A DNA stretch of 64,000 nt from Siculibacillus lacustris. Lineage in GTDB: Bacteria > Pseudomonadota > Alphaproteobacteria > Rhizobiales > Ancalomicrobiaceae. The stretch spans positions 1-64,000 of the forward strand of contig NZ_SJFN01000004.1 in the NCBI RefSeq assembly GCF_004328075.1, in the 5' to 3' direction. The translations under genes and the position numbers were made by a program. Every line of letters begins with the position of its first letter. The stretch's first letter is position 1. Below are positions 45,778-55,086 of the stretch, piece after piece. The notes beneath the pieces were generated by a model. That model made no database searches. It was not told the DNA's origin and saw nothing but the letters and a program-made list of their open reading frames with translations.

Positions 45778-46765
45778 CGTGAGCCTCCGCAGCCTGCGCG
45801 CCGCGCTGTTCGATTCGGCCGCAGGCCAGTTGTTGCTCGCCTTCGCCAGCCTGATCGTGCTGGTCGCCGGCTTCGGCATCGCCTCACCGAACTTCCTGCA
45901 GACCGACAACCTGATCGGTATCCTGCAGGCCACCGCGGTCAACGGCGTCCTCGCCGTCGCCTCGACCTATGTGATCATCACCGGCGGCATCGACCTGTCG
46001 GTCGGCACGCTGATGACCTTCTGCGCGGTCATCGCCGGGGTGTTCCTGACCTATTGGGGCTATCCGATCGGCGTCGGCGTCGCCGCGGCGCTGATCTGCG
46101 GGGCGCTGTGCGGCGCCACCTCGGGCTTCCTGATCGCCAAGATGGAAGTGCCGCCGTTCATCGCGACGCTCGGCATGATGATGCTGCTCAAGGGCCTGTC
46201 GCTGGTGATCTCCGGCACCAAGCCGATCTATTTCAACGACACGCCGGACTTCCCGGTGATCGCCCAGGATTCGCTGATCGGCTATCTCGTGCCGTCGCTG
46301 CCGATCCCCAATGCGGTGCTGATCCTGTTCGTGGTGGCGGTGGCGGCGTCGGTGGTGCTGCGCTCGACGGTGCTCGGGCGCTACATCTTCGCGCTCGGCA
46401 GCAACGAAGAGGCGGTGCGGCTGTCCGGCGTCGACACCGACTTCTGGAAGATCGTGATCTATGCGGTGAGCGGCGCGATCTGCGGCATCGCCGGGCTGCT
46501 GATCGCCTCGCGGCTCAATTCGGCGCAACCGGCGCTCGGCCAGGGCTACGAACTCGACGCCATCGCCGCGGTGGTGATCGGCGGTACCTCGCTCAGCGGC
46601 GGTCGCGGCACGGTACTCGGCACGATCATCGGCTCGTTCATCATCAGCGTCCTGACCAACGGTCTGCGCATCCTGTCGGTGGCGCAGGAGTGGCAGACGG
46701 TGGTGACCGGCGTCATCATCATCCTCGCGGTCTACGCCGACATCATGCGGCGGCGGAAGACCTGA
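45749..46765 (+). CDS. Sugar ABC importer permease (RbsC type)
   Basis: A 338-residue CUT2 permease with about eight to ten helices. The signature SQ-like [19 protein letters not shown] and [20 protein letters not shown] motifs are present. It overlaps the ATPase by 29 bp; the binding protein follows after 101 bp. It is the inner-membrane channel. Confidence 0.93.
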   Translation: MSTDLSQTNDVSLRSLRAALFDSAAGQLLLAFASLIVLVAGFGIASPNFLQTDNLIGILQATAVNGVLAVASTYVIITGGIDLSVGTLMTFCAVIAGVFLTYWGYPIGVGVAAALICGALCGATSGFLIAKMEVPPFIATLGMMMLLKGLSLVISGTKPIYFNDTPDFPVIAQDSLIGYLVPSLPIPNAVLILFVVAVAASVVLRSTVLGRYIFALGSNEEAVRLSGVDTDFWKIVIYAVSGAICGIAGLLIASRLNSAQPALGQGYELDAIAAVVIGGTSLSGGRGTVLGTIIGSFIISVLTNGLRILSVAQEWQTVVTGVIIILAVYADIMRRRKT

Positions 46766-46866
46766 GCGATCGCGTCCATCGACCACGAGAGGGAGGACCT
46801 CGTCCGACGACCACAATCCGTTCGACAGAAGCGGTTTCCAACAATTTCAAGAATGAGGAACGTCCG

Positions 46867-47808
46867 ATGTTCAAGCTCAGGCATCTCGCCGCCGTCGTCG
46901 CGCTCGGCACGGCGGTCGGTCTCTCGGCGCCGGTGTTCGCCGCCGACACCTACATCCCGCTGATCTCCAAGGGCTTCCAGCATCAGTTCTGGCAGGCGGT
47001 GAAGTCCGGCGCCGAACAGGCGGCCAAGGACCTCAACGTCAAGGTGACGTTCGAAGGCCCCGAGACCGAAGCCATGGTCGACAAGCAGATCGACATGCTC
47101 GCCGCGGCGCTGGCCAAGAACCCGGCGGCGATCGGCTTCGCGGCGCTCGACAGCCAGGCGGCGATCCCGCTCCTGAAGAAGGCCCAGGCGGCCAAGATCC
47201 CGGTGATCGCCTTCGACTCCGGCGTCGACAGCGACATCCCGCTGGCCACCGCCGCCACCAACAATGCGCTCGCCGCGGGGCTGGCGGCCGACAAGATGGC
47301 CTCGCTGATCGGCGGCGAAGGCGACGTGGCCCTGGTCGTCCACGACCAGACCAGCCGCACCGGCATCGATCGCCGTGACGGTTTCGTCAACCAGATCAAG
47401 GCCAAGTACCCCAAGATCAAGATCGTTTCGATCCAGTACGGTGCCGGCGACCAGCTCAAGTCGACCGAGATCACCAAGTCGATCCTTCAGGCCAATCCCA
47501 ACCTCAAGGGCATCTTCGGAGCCAACGAGGGTTCGGCGATCGGCGTGCTCAACGGCGCCAAGGAACTCAAGCGCAAGATCGTGGTGATCGGCTACGATTC
47601 CGGCAAGCAGCAGAAGGCGGCGATCCGCTCCGGCGAAATGGCCGGCGCGATCACCCAGAACCCGGTCGGCATCGGCTACAAGACGGTCGAAGCCGCGGTC
47701 AAGGCGATCAAGGGCGAGAAGTTCGACAAGGTCATCGACACCGGCTTCTACTGGTTCGACAAGTCCAACATCGACGACCCGAAGATCGCGGCGCTGCTCT
47801 ACGACTGA
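46867..47808 (+). CDS. Sugar ABC importer periplasmic binding protein (RbsB/Peripla_BP_4)
   Basis: A 313-residue sugar-binding protein with a signal peptide (1-25, ending PVFA). Mature part starts DTYIPLISKGFQHQFWQAVKSGAEQAA; IGYDSGKQQKAAIRSGEMAGAITQNPVGIGYKTVEAA is the closing family motif. GAGGAA precedes ATG 46867. The family includes ribose, xylose and polyol binders; sequence does not decide. The last gene of the importer, followed by two hairpins. Confidence 0.92.
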   Translation: MFKLRHLAAVVALGTAVGLSAPVFAADTYIPLISKGFQHQFWQAVKSGAEQAAKDLNVKVTFEGPETEAMVDKQIDMLAAALAKNPAAIGFAALDSQAAIPLLKKAQAAKIPVIAFDSGVDSDIPLATAATNNALAAGLAADKMASLIGGEGDVALVVHDQTSRTGIDRRDGFVNQIKAKYPKIKIVSIQYGAGDQLKSTEITKSILQANPNLKGIFGANEGSAIGVLNGAKELKRKIVVIGYDSGKQQKAAIRSGEMAGAITQNPVGIGYKTVEAAVKAIKGEKFDKVIDTGFYWFDKSNIDDPKIAALLYD

Positions 47809-47825
47809 TCGTCTCGGACGATCGT

Positions 47826-47844
47826 GGGAGGCGCCTCGCCTCCC
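47826..47844 (+). terminator. Hairpin after the sugar importer operon
   Basis: GGGAGGCG (47826-47833) pairs with CGCCTCCC (47837-47844) around a 3-base loop, 17 bases after the stop codon. No T-run follows. A second stem, GATCGTC/GACGATC, overlaps the stop region just before it. Confidence 0.5.
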
Positions 47845-47976
47845 GCCCCGCCGCCGCGCGTCTGGCGAAGACGGGCGGCGGTGCCGTATCGGGGGGGCGA
47901 TCGGCAAGGCCCGACCCTTTCGACGGCGGCTCGGCTGTTCTAGTGTCGACCGGCAACGGCGACGGATGCCCTTTCC

Positions 47977-48759
47977 ATGACCGACAAGATCGATGCCTTC
48001 CTGGCGCTGCGCAGCGGCGGCCGCCTGCTGGCGGGGCGGGAGCGTATCCGCCTGCTCGAGGCGGTGGCCGAACACGGCAGCATCACCAAGGCCGCCAAGG
48101 CCACCGGCTTCAGTTACAAGACCGCCTGGGAGGCGGTCGACGCGATCAACAATCTCCTGCCGACCCCGGCCTTCGTGACCAAGGCCGGCGGCCGGGTCGG
48201 CGGCGGCGCCGAGGTGACGCCCGAGGGGCGGCGGCTGATCGCCACCTTCCACCGGCTGGAGGCGCGTCTCACCGAGATCTCGGCGACGATCGCCGAGGAC
48301 GGGCTCGACGGGCTCGAGGATGCGCTGACGGTCGGGATCAAGATCTCGGCGCGCAACGTGTTCCAGACCGAAGTGGTCGCGGTCCGCCGCTGGCCGGTCG
48401 ACGTCGAAGTAACGCTGAAGGTCTCCGACCACGCGGCGATCCTGGCGATCGTCACCAATGCCGCGGCCGAGGACCTCGGCCTGGTGCCGGGACGGCGGGT
48501 GCTGGCGCTGGTCAAGTCGTCCTTCGTCCATCTGGTGCCGCTCGCCGCGGCCGAACGCCATCGGCGCAACCTGTTCCGCGGCCTCGTCAAACGGCGGGTC
48601 GACGCGGAGTTGAACAGCGAGATCCATCTCGACATCGGCGCCGGCAAGACGATGATCGCGGTGGTGCCGCGCCACGACGCCGAGGATCTCGGCCTCGCCG
48701 AGGGTGGCGAGATCGCCGCGACCTTCGATGCCGATCACGTCATTCTCGCGGTCGACTGA
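47977..48759 (+). CDS. modE: Molybdate-responsive regulator ModE
   Basis: A 260-residue ModE with N-terminal winged helix (about 18-80; AEHGSITKAAKATGFSYKTAWEAVDAINN, typical ModE) and two Mop/TOBE molybdate-binding domains (about 125-185 and 190-258; SARNVFQTEVVAV and NSEIHLDIGAGKTMIAVV). When molybdate is bound it represses mod genes and activates Mo-enzyme genes. It is next to the importers it likely controls. Start ATG 47977 fits the family. Confidence 0.95.
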   Translation: MTDKIDAFLALRSGGRLLAGRERIRLLEAVAEHGSITKAAKATGFSYKTAWEAVDAINNLLPTPAFVTKAGGRVGGGAEVTPEGRRLIATFHRLEARLTEISATIAEDGLDGLEDALTVGIKISARNVFQTEVVAVRRWPVDVEVTLKVSDHAAILAIVTNAAAEDLGLVPGRRVLALVKSSFVHLVPLAAAERHRRNLFRGLVKRRVDAELNSEIHLDIGAGKTMIAVVPRHDAEDLGLAEGGEIAATFDADHVILAVD

Positions 48760-48832
48760 GGTCGAAGGCCGCCGTCGGACGTCGGGTTCGCGACAGGGTT
48801 TCGTCGTGGGAACGCGCGCCTGCGACGAAGAC

Positions 48833-48865
48833 GTCGTCTATCCTTCGTTCGGAAGGTCGTCTATC
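48833..48865. promoter_or_regulatory. Direct repeat and palindrome upstream of the NitT/TauT-type importer
   Basis: GTCGTCTATC occurs at 48833-48842 and 48856-48865, flanking a palindrome CCTTC-GTTCG-GAAGG (48842-48856). A further perfect palindrome CGAACGTTCG is at 48961-48970. They lie in the 257-bp modE-importer gap and may be regulator sites; the owner is unknown. Confidence 0.4.
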
Positions 48866-49016
48866 ACCGGAAGGGCGTCGAAACGGATCGATCGGATCGC
48901 CATCGACGAACGGACAGCGGCACGGTACTTTCTTCGCCGATCGATGTGTAAACCGAATGCCGAACGTTCGATGATTCGTCGTCGCGCCGTCCGGCCGGAA
49001 GCTCGGAGGGTCTGCC

Positions 49017-50009
49017 ATGCCGTCACGTCTCGATCGTCGCGCCTTTCTCCTCGGTTCCGGCGCACTGGCGCTCGGCGGTCCAGTCGCCGGCGTCGCCCGG
49101 GCCGCGCCGATGCCGGGCCTCGAGATCCTCGGCGCGCCCAACGGCTCGACCATCGTGCTGGTCGATCTGATCGAATCGGGGGCGCTCGCCGCCGCCGCCC
49201 CGGGCGCCACCTTCCGGCTGTGGCGGACCACCGACGATCTGCGCGCCGGAATCGTCTCCGGCCGGACCAAGCTGTTCTCGACGCCGACCCACGTCCCGGC
49301 CAATCTGGCGGCGCGGGGGATGCCGCTGAAGCTCTTGTGTCTGCTCGGCATGGGCCATCTGTCGGTGGTCACCGCCGACGAGACCATCCGCAGCTTCGCC
49401 GATCTCGCCGGCAAGCCGGTGCTCGGTTTCTTCCGCAACGACATGCCCGATCTGATCTTCCGCGCCATCGCCAAGATGGAGGGGATGAACCCCGACACCG
49501 ACATGACCCTGACCTACGTCCAGACGCCGATGGAAGGGGCGCAGCTCTTGGCCGCGGGGCGGGCCTCGACGGCGATCCTGTCCGAACCGCCGGCGACCGC
49601 GGCGATCGTGATGGCCGGGACACAAGGACGGATCTTGCGCCGGGCCTTCGATCTGACCGAGGTCTGGGGTCGCCACAAGGCCCAGCCGCGCATTCCGATG
49701 GTCGGGCTGGCGCTGCACGCTGGCCTCCTCGACGAGGCGCCGGAACTGATCGCGGCGCTGCGGGCCGGGCTCGGCCCGGCCAAGGACCGGGTGCTGGCCG
49801 ATCCGGCGGCGGCGGCGCGGCGCGCCGAGCGCAGCCTCGAGATGCGACCGATGGTGTTCGAGAAGGCGCTGCCGAAGTTCAAGATCGACGTCGTCTCGGC
49901 GCGGGCGGCCAAGGACGAGCTGATCGACTTCTACACCACCCTGCTGGAGCTCGACCCGGCGGCGCTCAGCGGACGCCTGCCGCCCGACGACTTCTACCTG
50001 GACCTGTGA
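49017..50009 (+). CDS. NitT/TauT-type ABC importer binding protein (NMT1-like)
   Basis: A 330-residue exported binding protein. The signal has a twin-arginine type start (RLDRRAFLLGSGALALGG) ending near 30. The mature part (LEILGAPNGSTIVLVDLIESGAL; LFSTPTHVPANLAARGMPLKLL; YVQTPMEGAQLLAAGRASTAILSEPPATAAI) follows the NMT1/SsuA fold used for nitrate, sulfonates, taurine and thiamine precursors. Its place between modE and a ModA-like gene hints at an oxyanion. One base separates it from the permease. Confidence 0.82.
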   Translation: MPSRLDRRAFLLGSGALALGGPVAGVARAAPMPGLEILGAPNGSTIVLVDLIESGALAAAAPGATFRLWRTTDDLRAGIVSGRTKLFSTPTHVPANLAARGMPLKLLCLLGMGHLSVVTADETIRSFADLAGKPVLGFFRNDMPDLIFRAIAKMEGMNPDTDMTLTYVQTPMEGAQLLAAGRASTAILSEPPATAAIVMAGTQGRILRRAFDLTEVWGRHKAQPRIPMVGLALHAGLLDEAPELIAALRAGLGPAKDRVLADPAAAARRAERSLEMRPMVFEKALPKFKIDVVSARAAKDELIDFYTTLLELDPAALSGRLPPDDFYLDL

Positions 50010-50010
50010 G

Positions 50011-50802
50011 ATGGCCGAGCGGACCGGCGGCGATCGGCTGTGGGGGACCTTGGGCTTGGCGGGCCTGGCGGCCGGCTGGAGCCTGATCCACACCACCGCC
50101 GGTCCCTTCGTGCTGCCGTCGCTCGCCGACACCGGGACGGCGCTGATCCGGGTGATCGCCGACGGCTCGGCGCTCGCGGGGCTGGCGCTGACCTGCCTGC
50201 ATGCGGTCGGCGGGGCGGTCGCCGGGGCGGCGGTCGGGTTGGCGCTGGGGCTCGCCGGCGGGGCGGTGCGGCCGCTCGGGGCGGCGCTTGCGCCGGCCGT
50301 CACGGCGATCCTCGGGGTGCCGCCGGTCGCCTGGATCGTGCTGGCCTTCCTGTGGTTCGGCACCGGACCGGCGGCGCCGCTGTTCACGGTGGCGATCGCC
50401 ACGGCGCCGCTGCTCTTCGCCGCGACGCTCGCCGGCGTGCGGGCCCGCGATCCGGCGCTGATCGAAATGGCCACGGTGTTCCGCCTGCCGCGGGCGACGC
50501 GGTTCTTCCGCCTGACGCTGCCGGAACTGGCGGTGCAGGTGGCGCCGGCGCTGTCGAGCGCCTTCGCCATGGCCTGGAAAGTGGCGCTGACCGCGGAAGT
50601 GCTCGGCGACGGCAGCGGCGTCGGCGGCCGCTTCGCGACGGCGCGGGCCCATCTCGACCTCGCCGAGGCGATGGCCTGGATCGTCCTGGTGGTGGCGGTG
50701 CTGCTGACCATCGACGCCGTGCTGTTCGGGCCGCTGCGGCGGCGGATCGATCCGGCGACGCCGGCGACGCGCGACGGCACCGACGACGGAGAGCGGCGAT
50801 GA
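50011..50802 (+). CDS. NitT/TauT-type ABC importer permease
   Basis: A 263-residue permease with six hydrophobic segments and the family EAA-like segment (ATVFRLPRATRFFRLTLPELAVQ) at about 150-170. It is of the SsuC/TauC class. ATG 50011 begins 1 base after the binding protein stop; the ATPase overlaps by 4 bp. Confidence 0.85.
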   Translation: MAERTGGDRLWGTLGLAGLAAGWSLIHTTAGPFVLPSLADTGTALIRVIADGSALAGLALTCLHAVGGAVAGAAVGLALGLAGGAVRPLGAALAPAVTAILGVPPVAWIVLAFLWFGTGPAAPLFTVAIATAPLLFAATLAGVRARDPALIEMATVFRLPRATRFFRLTLPELAVQVAPALSSAFAMAWKVALTAEVLGDGSGVGGRFATARAHLDLAEAMAWIVLVVAVLLTIDAVLFGPLRRRIDPATPATRDGTDDGERR

Positions 50803-51545
50803 GGCTGAGCTTCGACGGGGTGACCTGGGGGGCCGAGGGCGAACCGGTGTTGGGCGGCGTCGATCTCGCGGTCGCGGCCGGCGAGTTGGTGGTGCTGGTC
50901 GGCCGTTCGGGGGTCGGCAAGTCGACGGTGTTGCGGCTCGCCGGGGGATTGACGGCGCCGAGCGGCGGACGGGTGAGGCGCGAGGCGCGGCGGGTGGCGA
51001 TGGTGTTCCAGGAGCCGCGGCTGCTGCCCTGGGCGAGCGCGCTCGACAACGTCGCGCTGTCGCTGTCGGCGCTGGGGCTCGGCCGGGCGGCGGCGCGTGC
51101 GCGGGCGGCGCCGTGGCTGGCGCGGCTGGGGCTGTCTCCGCGCGATCTCGCCAAGCGCCCGGCGGCGCTCTCCGGCGGCATGCGGGCGCGGGTGGCGGTG
51201 GCCCGGGCCTTCGTGATCGAGCCCGACTTGGTGTTGCTCGACGAGCCCTTCGCGGCGCTCGATCTCGCCCTGCGCCGCGATCTCCAGGCGATCACCCGCG
51301 GGCTGGTCACCGAGACCGGCGTCGCGGCGCTGTTCGTCACCCACGATCTGCCCGAAGCGGTGCGGCTCGCCGACCGGCTGATGGTCCTCGACGGCCGCCC
51401 GGCGCGGGTGGTGGCGACGCTGGTGCAACGGCCCTGCGAGACGCTCGCCGACGTCTGGGAAGCCGCCGCGGCCCTGTCGCGCCGGCCCGAACTGGCGGCG
51501 ATCGCCGGCGACGCCGCCGCCCCCCCTCGTGTTTCCCCCCGATGA
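50799..51545 (+). CDS. NitT/TauT-type ABC importer ATPase
   Basis: A 248-residue ABC ATPase. Walker A GRSGVGKST is at about residues 36-44, with VFQEPRLLPWASALDNV Q-loop of the SsuB/TauB type, signature LSGGMRARVAVARA and Walker B LVLLDEPFAALD. Its own ATG overlaps the permease stop; the stop is followed closely by a second binding-protein gene. Confidence 0.88.
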   Translation: MRLSFDGVTWGAEGEPVLGGVDLAVAAGELVVLVGRSGVGKSTVLRLAGGLTAPSGGRVRREARRVAMVFQEPRLLPWASALDNVALSLSALGLGRAAARARAAPWLARLGLSPRDLAKRPAALSGGMRARVAVARAFVIEPDLVLLDEPFAALDLALRRDLQAITRGLVTETGVAALFVTHDLPEAVRLADRLMVLDGRPARVVATLVQRPCETLADVWEAAAALSRRPELAAIAGDAAAPPRVSPR

Positions 51546-51556
51546 GGACCCTCTCC

Positions 51557-52354
51557 ATGAAACGTCTGTTCGCCACCCTGGCACTCGCCGCCGTGTTCGC
51601 CGCTCCGGCCCGGGCCGAAGACGTGGTGCTCTATGCCGCCGGCAGTCTCAGCGGCGCCTTCGGCGAGGTGGCCGCGACCTTCACCGCGGCGACCGGGGTC
51701 GCGGTGAAGGCCGCCTTCGGGCCGTCCGGCCTGATGCGCGAGCGGATCGAGGCGGGCGAGGGCGCCCATCTCCTGGCCTCGGCCGACATGGGGCATCCGC
51801 GCCGGTTGGTCGCCGAGGGCCGCGCCGAGGGGGTGATCCGCTTCACCGGCAATCGGCTCTGCGCGATGGCGCCGCCGGCGGTCGGCCTGACCGCCGACAA
51901 TCTCCTCGACAAGGCGCTCGATCCGCAGCTGCGGCTCGGCACGTCGACGCCCAAGGCCGATCCGGCCGGCGACTACGCCTGGGCGATGTTCGAGCGGGCC
52001 GAGAGCCTGCGGCCGGGCGCGGAAGCGGCGCTGAAGGCCAAGGCGCGGCAACTGGTCGGCGGGCCGACTTCGGAGAAGATCCCGGCCGGCAAGAGCGCCG
52101 TACCCTACATGTTCGAGACCGGCCGGGCCGATCTGTTCGTGGCCTATTGCACCACCGGCAAGGCGGCGGCCGATGCCGGTGTGGCGCTGACCCTGGTCGA
52201 GTTGCCGCCGGCGCTGGCCCAGACCGCCGACTATGGGCTGGTGGTGCTGAAGGGCGCGCCGCGCGACGCCGATCGTTTCGCGCTGTTCCTGCTGTCGGAG
52301 TCCGGCCAGGCGGTGCTCGGCAAGTGGGGCTTCGCGGTGACCACGGCGCGCTGA
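51557..52354 (+). CDS. ModA-like periplasmic oxyanion-binding protein
   Basis: A 265-residue exported protein (signal 1-20, ending PARA) of the extracellular solute-binding family that includes ModA. It opens DVVLYAAGSLSGAFGEVAATF and has FGPSGLMRERIEAGEGAHLLASADM, a ModA-type ligand loop. It is distant from the true ModA at 55.1-55.9 kb. It follows the NitT/TauT-type ATPase by 11 bp, so two different binding proteins share one operon. AGGA lies 8 bases before ATG 51557; an ATG at 51542 overlapping the ATPase stop is the alternative. Confidence 0.8.
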   Translation: MKRLFATLALAAVFAAPARAEDVVLYAAGSLSGAFGEVAATFTAATGVAVKAAFGPSGLMRERIEAGEGAHLLASADMGHPRRLVAEGRAEGVIRFTGNRLCAMAPPAVGLTADNLLDKALDPQLRLGTSTPKADPAGDYAWAMFERAESLRPGAEAALKAKARQLVGGPTSEKIPAGKSAVPYMFETGRADLFVAYCTTGKAAADAGVALTLVELPPALAQTADYGLVVLKGAPRDADRFALFLLSESGQAVLGKWGFAVTTAR

Positions 52355-52369
52355 GGCGTCGCCGCCCGG

Positions 52370-52402
52370 GCGCCGGACCGACATCGATCGCGGGTCCGGC
52401 GC
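52370..52402. terminator. Terminator-like hairpin between convergent importer operon and mod operon
   Basis: A perfect 10-bp stem: 52370-52379 with 52393-52402, in the 62-bp gap between the ModA-like gene and convergent modD. It lacks a T-run. Confidence 0.55.
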
Positions 52403-52416
52403 GAGCCGGGCCTCGA

Positions 52417-53268
52417 TCAATCGTCCGGCGTCAGCCGCACCTGGACGTCGCGGGGACGGGCGCCGTAGGGCCACGACGTGACGATCATGTCGGCGCCGGC
52501 GGCGACGTGGGCGGCGGCGTTGTCGGGACCGATGCCGCCGGCCGCGGCGAGAACCGGGCGGGGATGGCGATCGGCGAGGAGCGCCACCGTGCGGGCGATC
52601 TCGGCCGGGGCGAACTTTTCCAGTTGGATCACGTCGAACCCGGCGGCCGCGGCGCTCGCCGCCTCTTCCGGGCTCGCCACTTCGATCACCAGCTTCTTCT
52701 CCGGCGCGACCCGGCGCAATCGCGCGGCCATCTCGGCGAGCGGTACGTCGGGCAGGAAGCGGCGGTGTTCCTCGAACACCAGCACCGTCTCCGACAGGCC
52801 GAGGCGATGGGGGATGCAGCCGCCGGCGACGATCGCCCCGATCTGCAGGCGGCGGGCGCCGGCGAGCGTCTTGCGGGTACAGGCGACCGGCACGACGCGG
52901 CCGCCGCGGGCCGCCGCTTCGACCAGCGCATGGGCCGCCGAGGCGATGCCGGAGAGGATCTCGAGGGTCGTCTGGGCCTGTTTCCAGGCGCGATGCAGCG
53001 CGCCGGCGGGGCCGCGGGCGGACAGCAGCGGCGTGCCGCGCGGCACCGGATCGCCGTCGGCGACCAGGACCTCGGCGTCGCCACCGGCGACCTCGACGAG
53101 GCCGCGGGCGATGCGGATGCCGGCGACCACCAGGTCGGCGCGGGCGAAGAAGTCGATGCGGGCCGGGCGGTGGCCGAGCCCCAGGCCGGCGGTGGTGAGG
53201 TCGCCCCAAGGGGCGTCCTCGGCGAGCAGAGCCTCGAGTTCGCTGCGGTTCAGGTCGAGATCGACCAT
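52417..53268 (-). CDS. modD: Molybdenum-linked phosphoribosyltransferase-like protein ModD
   Basis: A 283-residue NadC-fold protein of the ModD family, which lies in mod operons of alphaproteobacteria. Seen are DAPWGDLTT, CTRKTLAGARRLQIGAIVAGGCIPHRLGLSETVLVFEEH and AAAGGIGPDNAAAHVAAGADMIVTSWPY, matching NadC/QPRTase blocks. NadC makes nicotinate mononucleotide; ModD function is unproven. It is the last gene of mop-modA-modB-modC-modD, 10 bp after modC. Confidence 0.88.
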   Translation of the reverse strand: MVDLDLNRSELEALLAEDAPWGDLTTAGLGLGHRPARIDFFARADLVVAGIRIARGLVEVAGGDAEVLVADGDPVPRGTPLLSARGPAGALHRAWKQAQTTLEILSGIASAAHALVEAAARGGRVVPVACTRKTLAGARRLQIGAIVAGGCIPHRLGLSETVLVFEEHRRFLPDVPLAEMAARLRRVAPEKKLVIEVASPEEAASAAAAGFDVIQLEKFAPAEIARTVALLADRHPRPVLAAAGGIGPDNAAAHVAAGADMIVTSWPYGARPRDVQVRLTPDD

Positions 53269-53278
53269 GGCGGTTCCT

Positions 53279-54382
53279 TCACGCGCGGGGGACGCCGGCG
53301 ACGCCGCGTTCGTCGATCGACACCGCCTTGACCAGGGCGGTGACCGATTGGCCGACCGCCAATTGCATCGCGTCGACGGCGAGGCGGGTCAAGTAGGCGT
53401 AGAGCCGCTCGCCGCCGGCGAGGTCGAGGGCGACCAGGGCGAAGGGGCCGTCGACGTCGCTGGTGATCGCGGCGATGCGGCCGGCGAGCGTGGTGCGCAC
53501 ACTGGTCGCGCCGTCGGGGAGGCGGCCGAGCGCCACGTCGGTGGCGTGGACGACGACGCGCACGGTCATGCCGACCGAGGCCATCAGCCGCGGCACGACG
53601 ATCGAGCCGGCGGCATGCGCGATGGTCGAGACGCCATGGGCAGGATCGAGCGCGGCGACCTTGCCCGACAGCACCGAGACGGCGCCGAAGCGATCGCCGG
53701 CATGGGCCAGGGTGGTCGGGGCGAGCACCTCGGCGGCGCCGCCGATCGCCGCGACGTGGCCGGCGTCGAGGCGCACCACGGTCGAGGCGAGGCGGACGAC
53801 CTCTTCGACGGCATGGCTGACGTAGAGGATCGGAATCGCGAATTCGTCGCGCAGGCGCTCGACGAAGGGCAGGATCTCGCGCTTGCGCTCCTCGTCGAGG
53901 GAGGCCAGCGGCTCGTCCATCAGCAGCAGGTCGGGCGACATCAGGAGCGCCCGGCCGATCGCCACCCGCTGTTTCTCGCCGCCCGACAGGGTCGCCGGGA
54001 AACGGCCGAGCAGGTGGTCGATGCCGAGCACCTGGACCACGGCGTCGCGCGATACGGCGCGGTCGGCCGGTCTCGTGAAGAAGCGGCCGTAGGCGAGGTT
54101 GGTGGCGACGCGGAGATGGGGGAACAGCTGCGCGTCCTGGAAGACGAGCCCGATGCGGCGGCGGTGGGGCGGCACGAAGACACCGCGCTCGGTGTCGACC
54201 AGCACCCGGTCGCCGAGGACGATGCGGCCGCGGTCCGGGCGCTCGAGCCCGGCGACGAGGCGGATCACCGTGGTCTTGCCGCAGCCCGAGGGCCCGAACA
54301 GGGCGGTGACGCCGCCGTCGCCGGCGAAGGCCACGTCGAGGCGGAAGGCGTTGCGCGCCAGCTCGACCCGCACGTCGATCAT
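53279..54382 (-). CDS. modC: Molybdate ABC importer ATPase ModC
   Basis: A 367-residue ATPase. Walker A GPSGCGKTT is at 30-38, LSGGEKQRVAIGRAL and LLLMDEPLASLD follow, and a C-terminal TOBE/Mop molybdate domain (about 300-360; VRTTLAGRIAAI, LVKAVSI) regulates it. ATG 54382 overlaps the modB stop by 4 bp, so the much longer frame upstream was rejected. Confidence 0.95.
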   Translation of the reverse strand: MIDVRVELARNAFRLDVAFAGDGGVTALFGPSGCGKTTVIRLVAGLERPDRGRIVLGDRVLVDTERGVFVPPHRRRIGLVFQDAQLFPHLRVATNLAYGRFFTRPADRAVSRDAVVQVLGIDHLLGRFPATLSGGEKQRVAIGRALLMSPDLLLMDEPLASLDEERKREILPFVERLRDEFAIPILYVSHAVEEVVRLASTVVRLDAGHVAAIGGAAEVLAPTTLAHAGDRFGAVSVLSGKVAALDPAHGVSTIAHAAGSIVVPRLMASVGMTVRVVVHATDVALGRLPDGATSVRTTLAGRIAAITSDVDGPFALVALDLAGGERLYAYLTRLAVDAMQLAVGQSVTALVKAVSIDERGVAGVPRA

Positions 54383-55068
54383 CGCCGGCCTCCGTCGCGC
54401 CCGGCCCGGCGCACCGACAATTCCGACAGGATCAGCGCGGCGAAGGCGATGGCGGCGGCGACCAGCGACAGTTTGAGCGCGCCGAGATCGCCGCCGGGGG
54501 TCTGGGTGTAGCTGTAGATCGCCGCGGGGATGGTCTGGGTCTGGCCGGGGATGTTGGAGACGAAGGTGATGGTCGCGCCGAATTCGCCGAGCGCCTTGGC
54601 GAAGGCCAGCACCGCGCCGGCGACGATGCCGCGCGCGGCGAGCGGCAGGGAGACGGTGGCGAAGACCCACAGGGGCGGCGCGCCGAGGGTGGCGGCGGCC
54701 TGTTCGATGCGGTCGTCGATCGCCTCGAAGGACAGACGGATCGCCCGGACCATCAGCGGGAAGCCCATGACCCCGGCGGCCAGCGCCGCGCCGGTCCAGC
54801 GGAAGGAGAAGACGATGCCGAAATGTTCGGCGAGCGCCGCGCCGAACACGCCGCGCCGGCCGAACAGGATCAGCAGGGCATAGCCGGTGACCACCGGCGG
54901 CAGCACCAGCGGCAGATGCACCAAGCCGTCGATCAGCGCCTTGCCGGGGAAACGGCCGCGCGCCAGGAGCCAGGCGACGGCGACGGCGAGGGGCAGCGCA
55001 CCGAGGGTGGCGATCGTGCCGACCTTCAGCGACAGACCGATCGCCGTCCATTCTTCGGGAGAAAACAC
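54379..55068 (-). CDS. modB: Molybdate ABC importer permease ModB
   Basis: A 229-residue permease with five hydrophobic segments and the EAA-like loop LGAPPLWVFATVSLPLAARGIVAG; LAFAKALGEFGATITFVSNIPGQTQTIP is the ModB signature. It overlaps modC by 4 bp and is 18 bp after modA. Confidence 0.95.
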   Translation of the reverse strand: MFSPEEWTAIGLSLKVGTIATLGALPLAVAVAWLLARGRFPGKALIDGLVHLPLVLPPVVTGYALLILFGRRGVFGAALAEHFGIVFSFRWTGAALAAGVMGFPLMVRAIRLSFEAIDDRIEQAAATLGAPPLWVFATVSLPLAARGIVAGAVLAFAKALGEFGATITFVSNIPGQTQTIPAAIYSYTQTPGGDLGALKLSLVAAAIAFAALILSELSVRRAGRDGGRR

Positions 55069-55086
55069 GCCGAATTCGCCTCCGCC

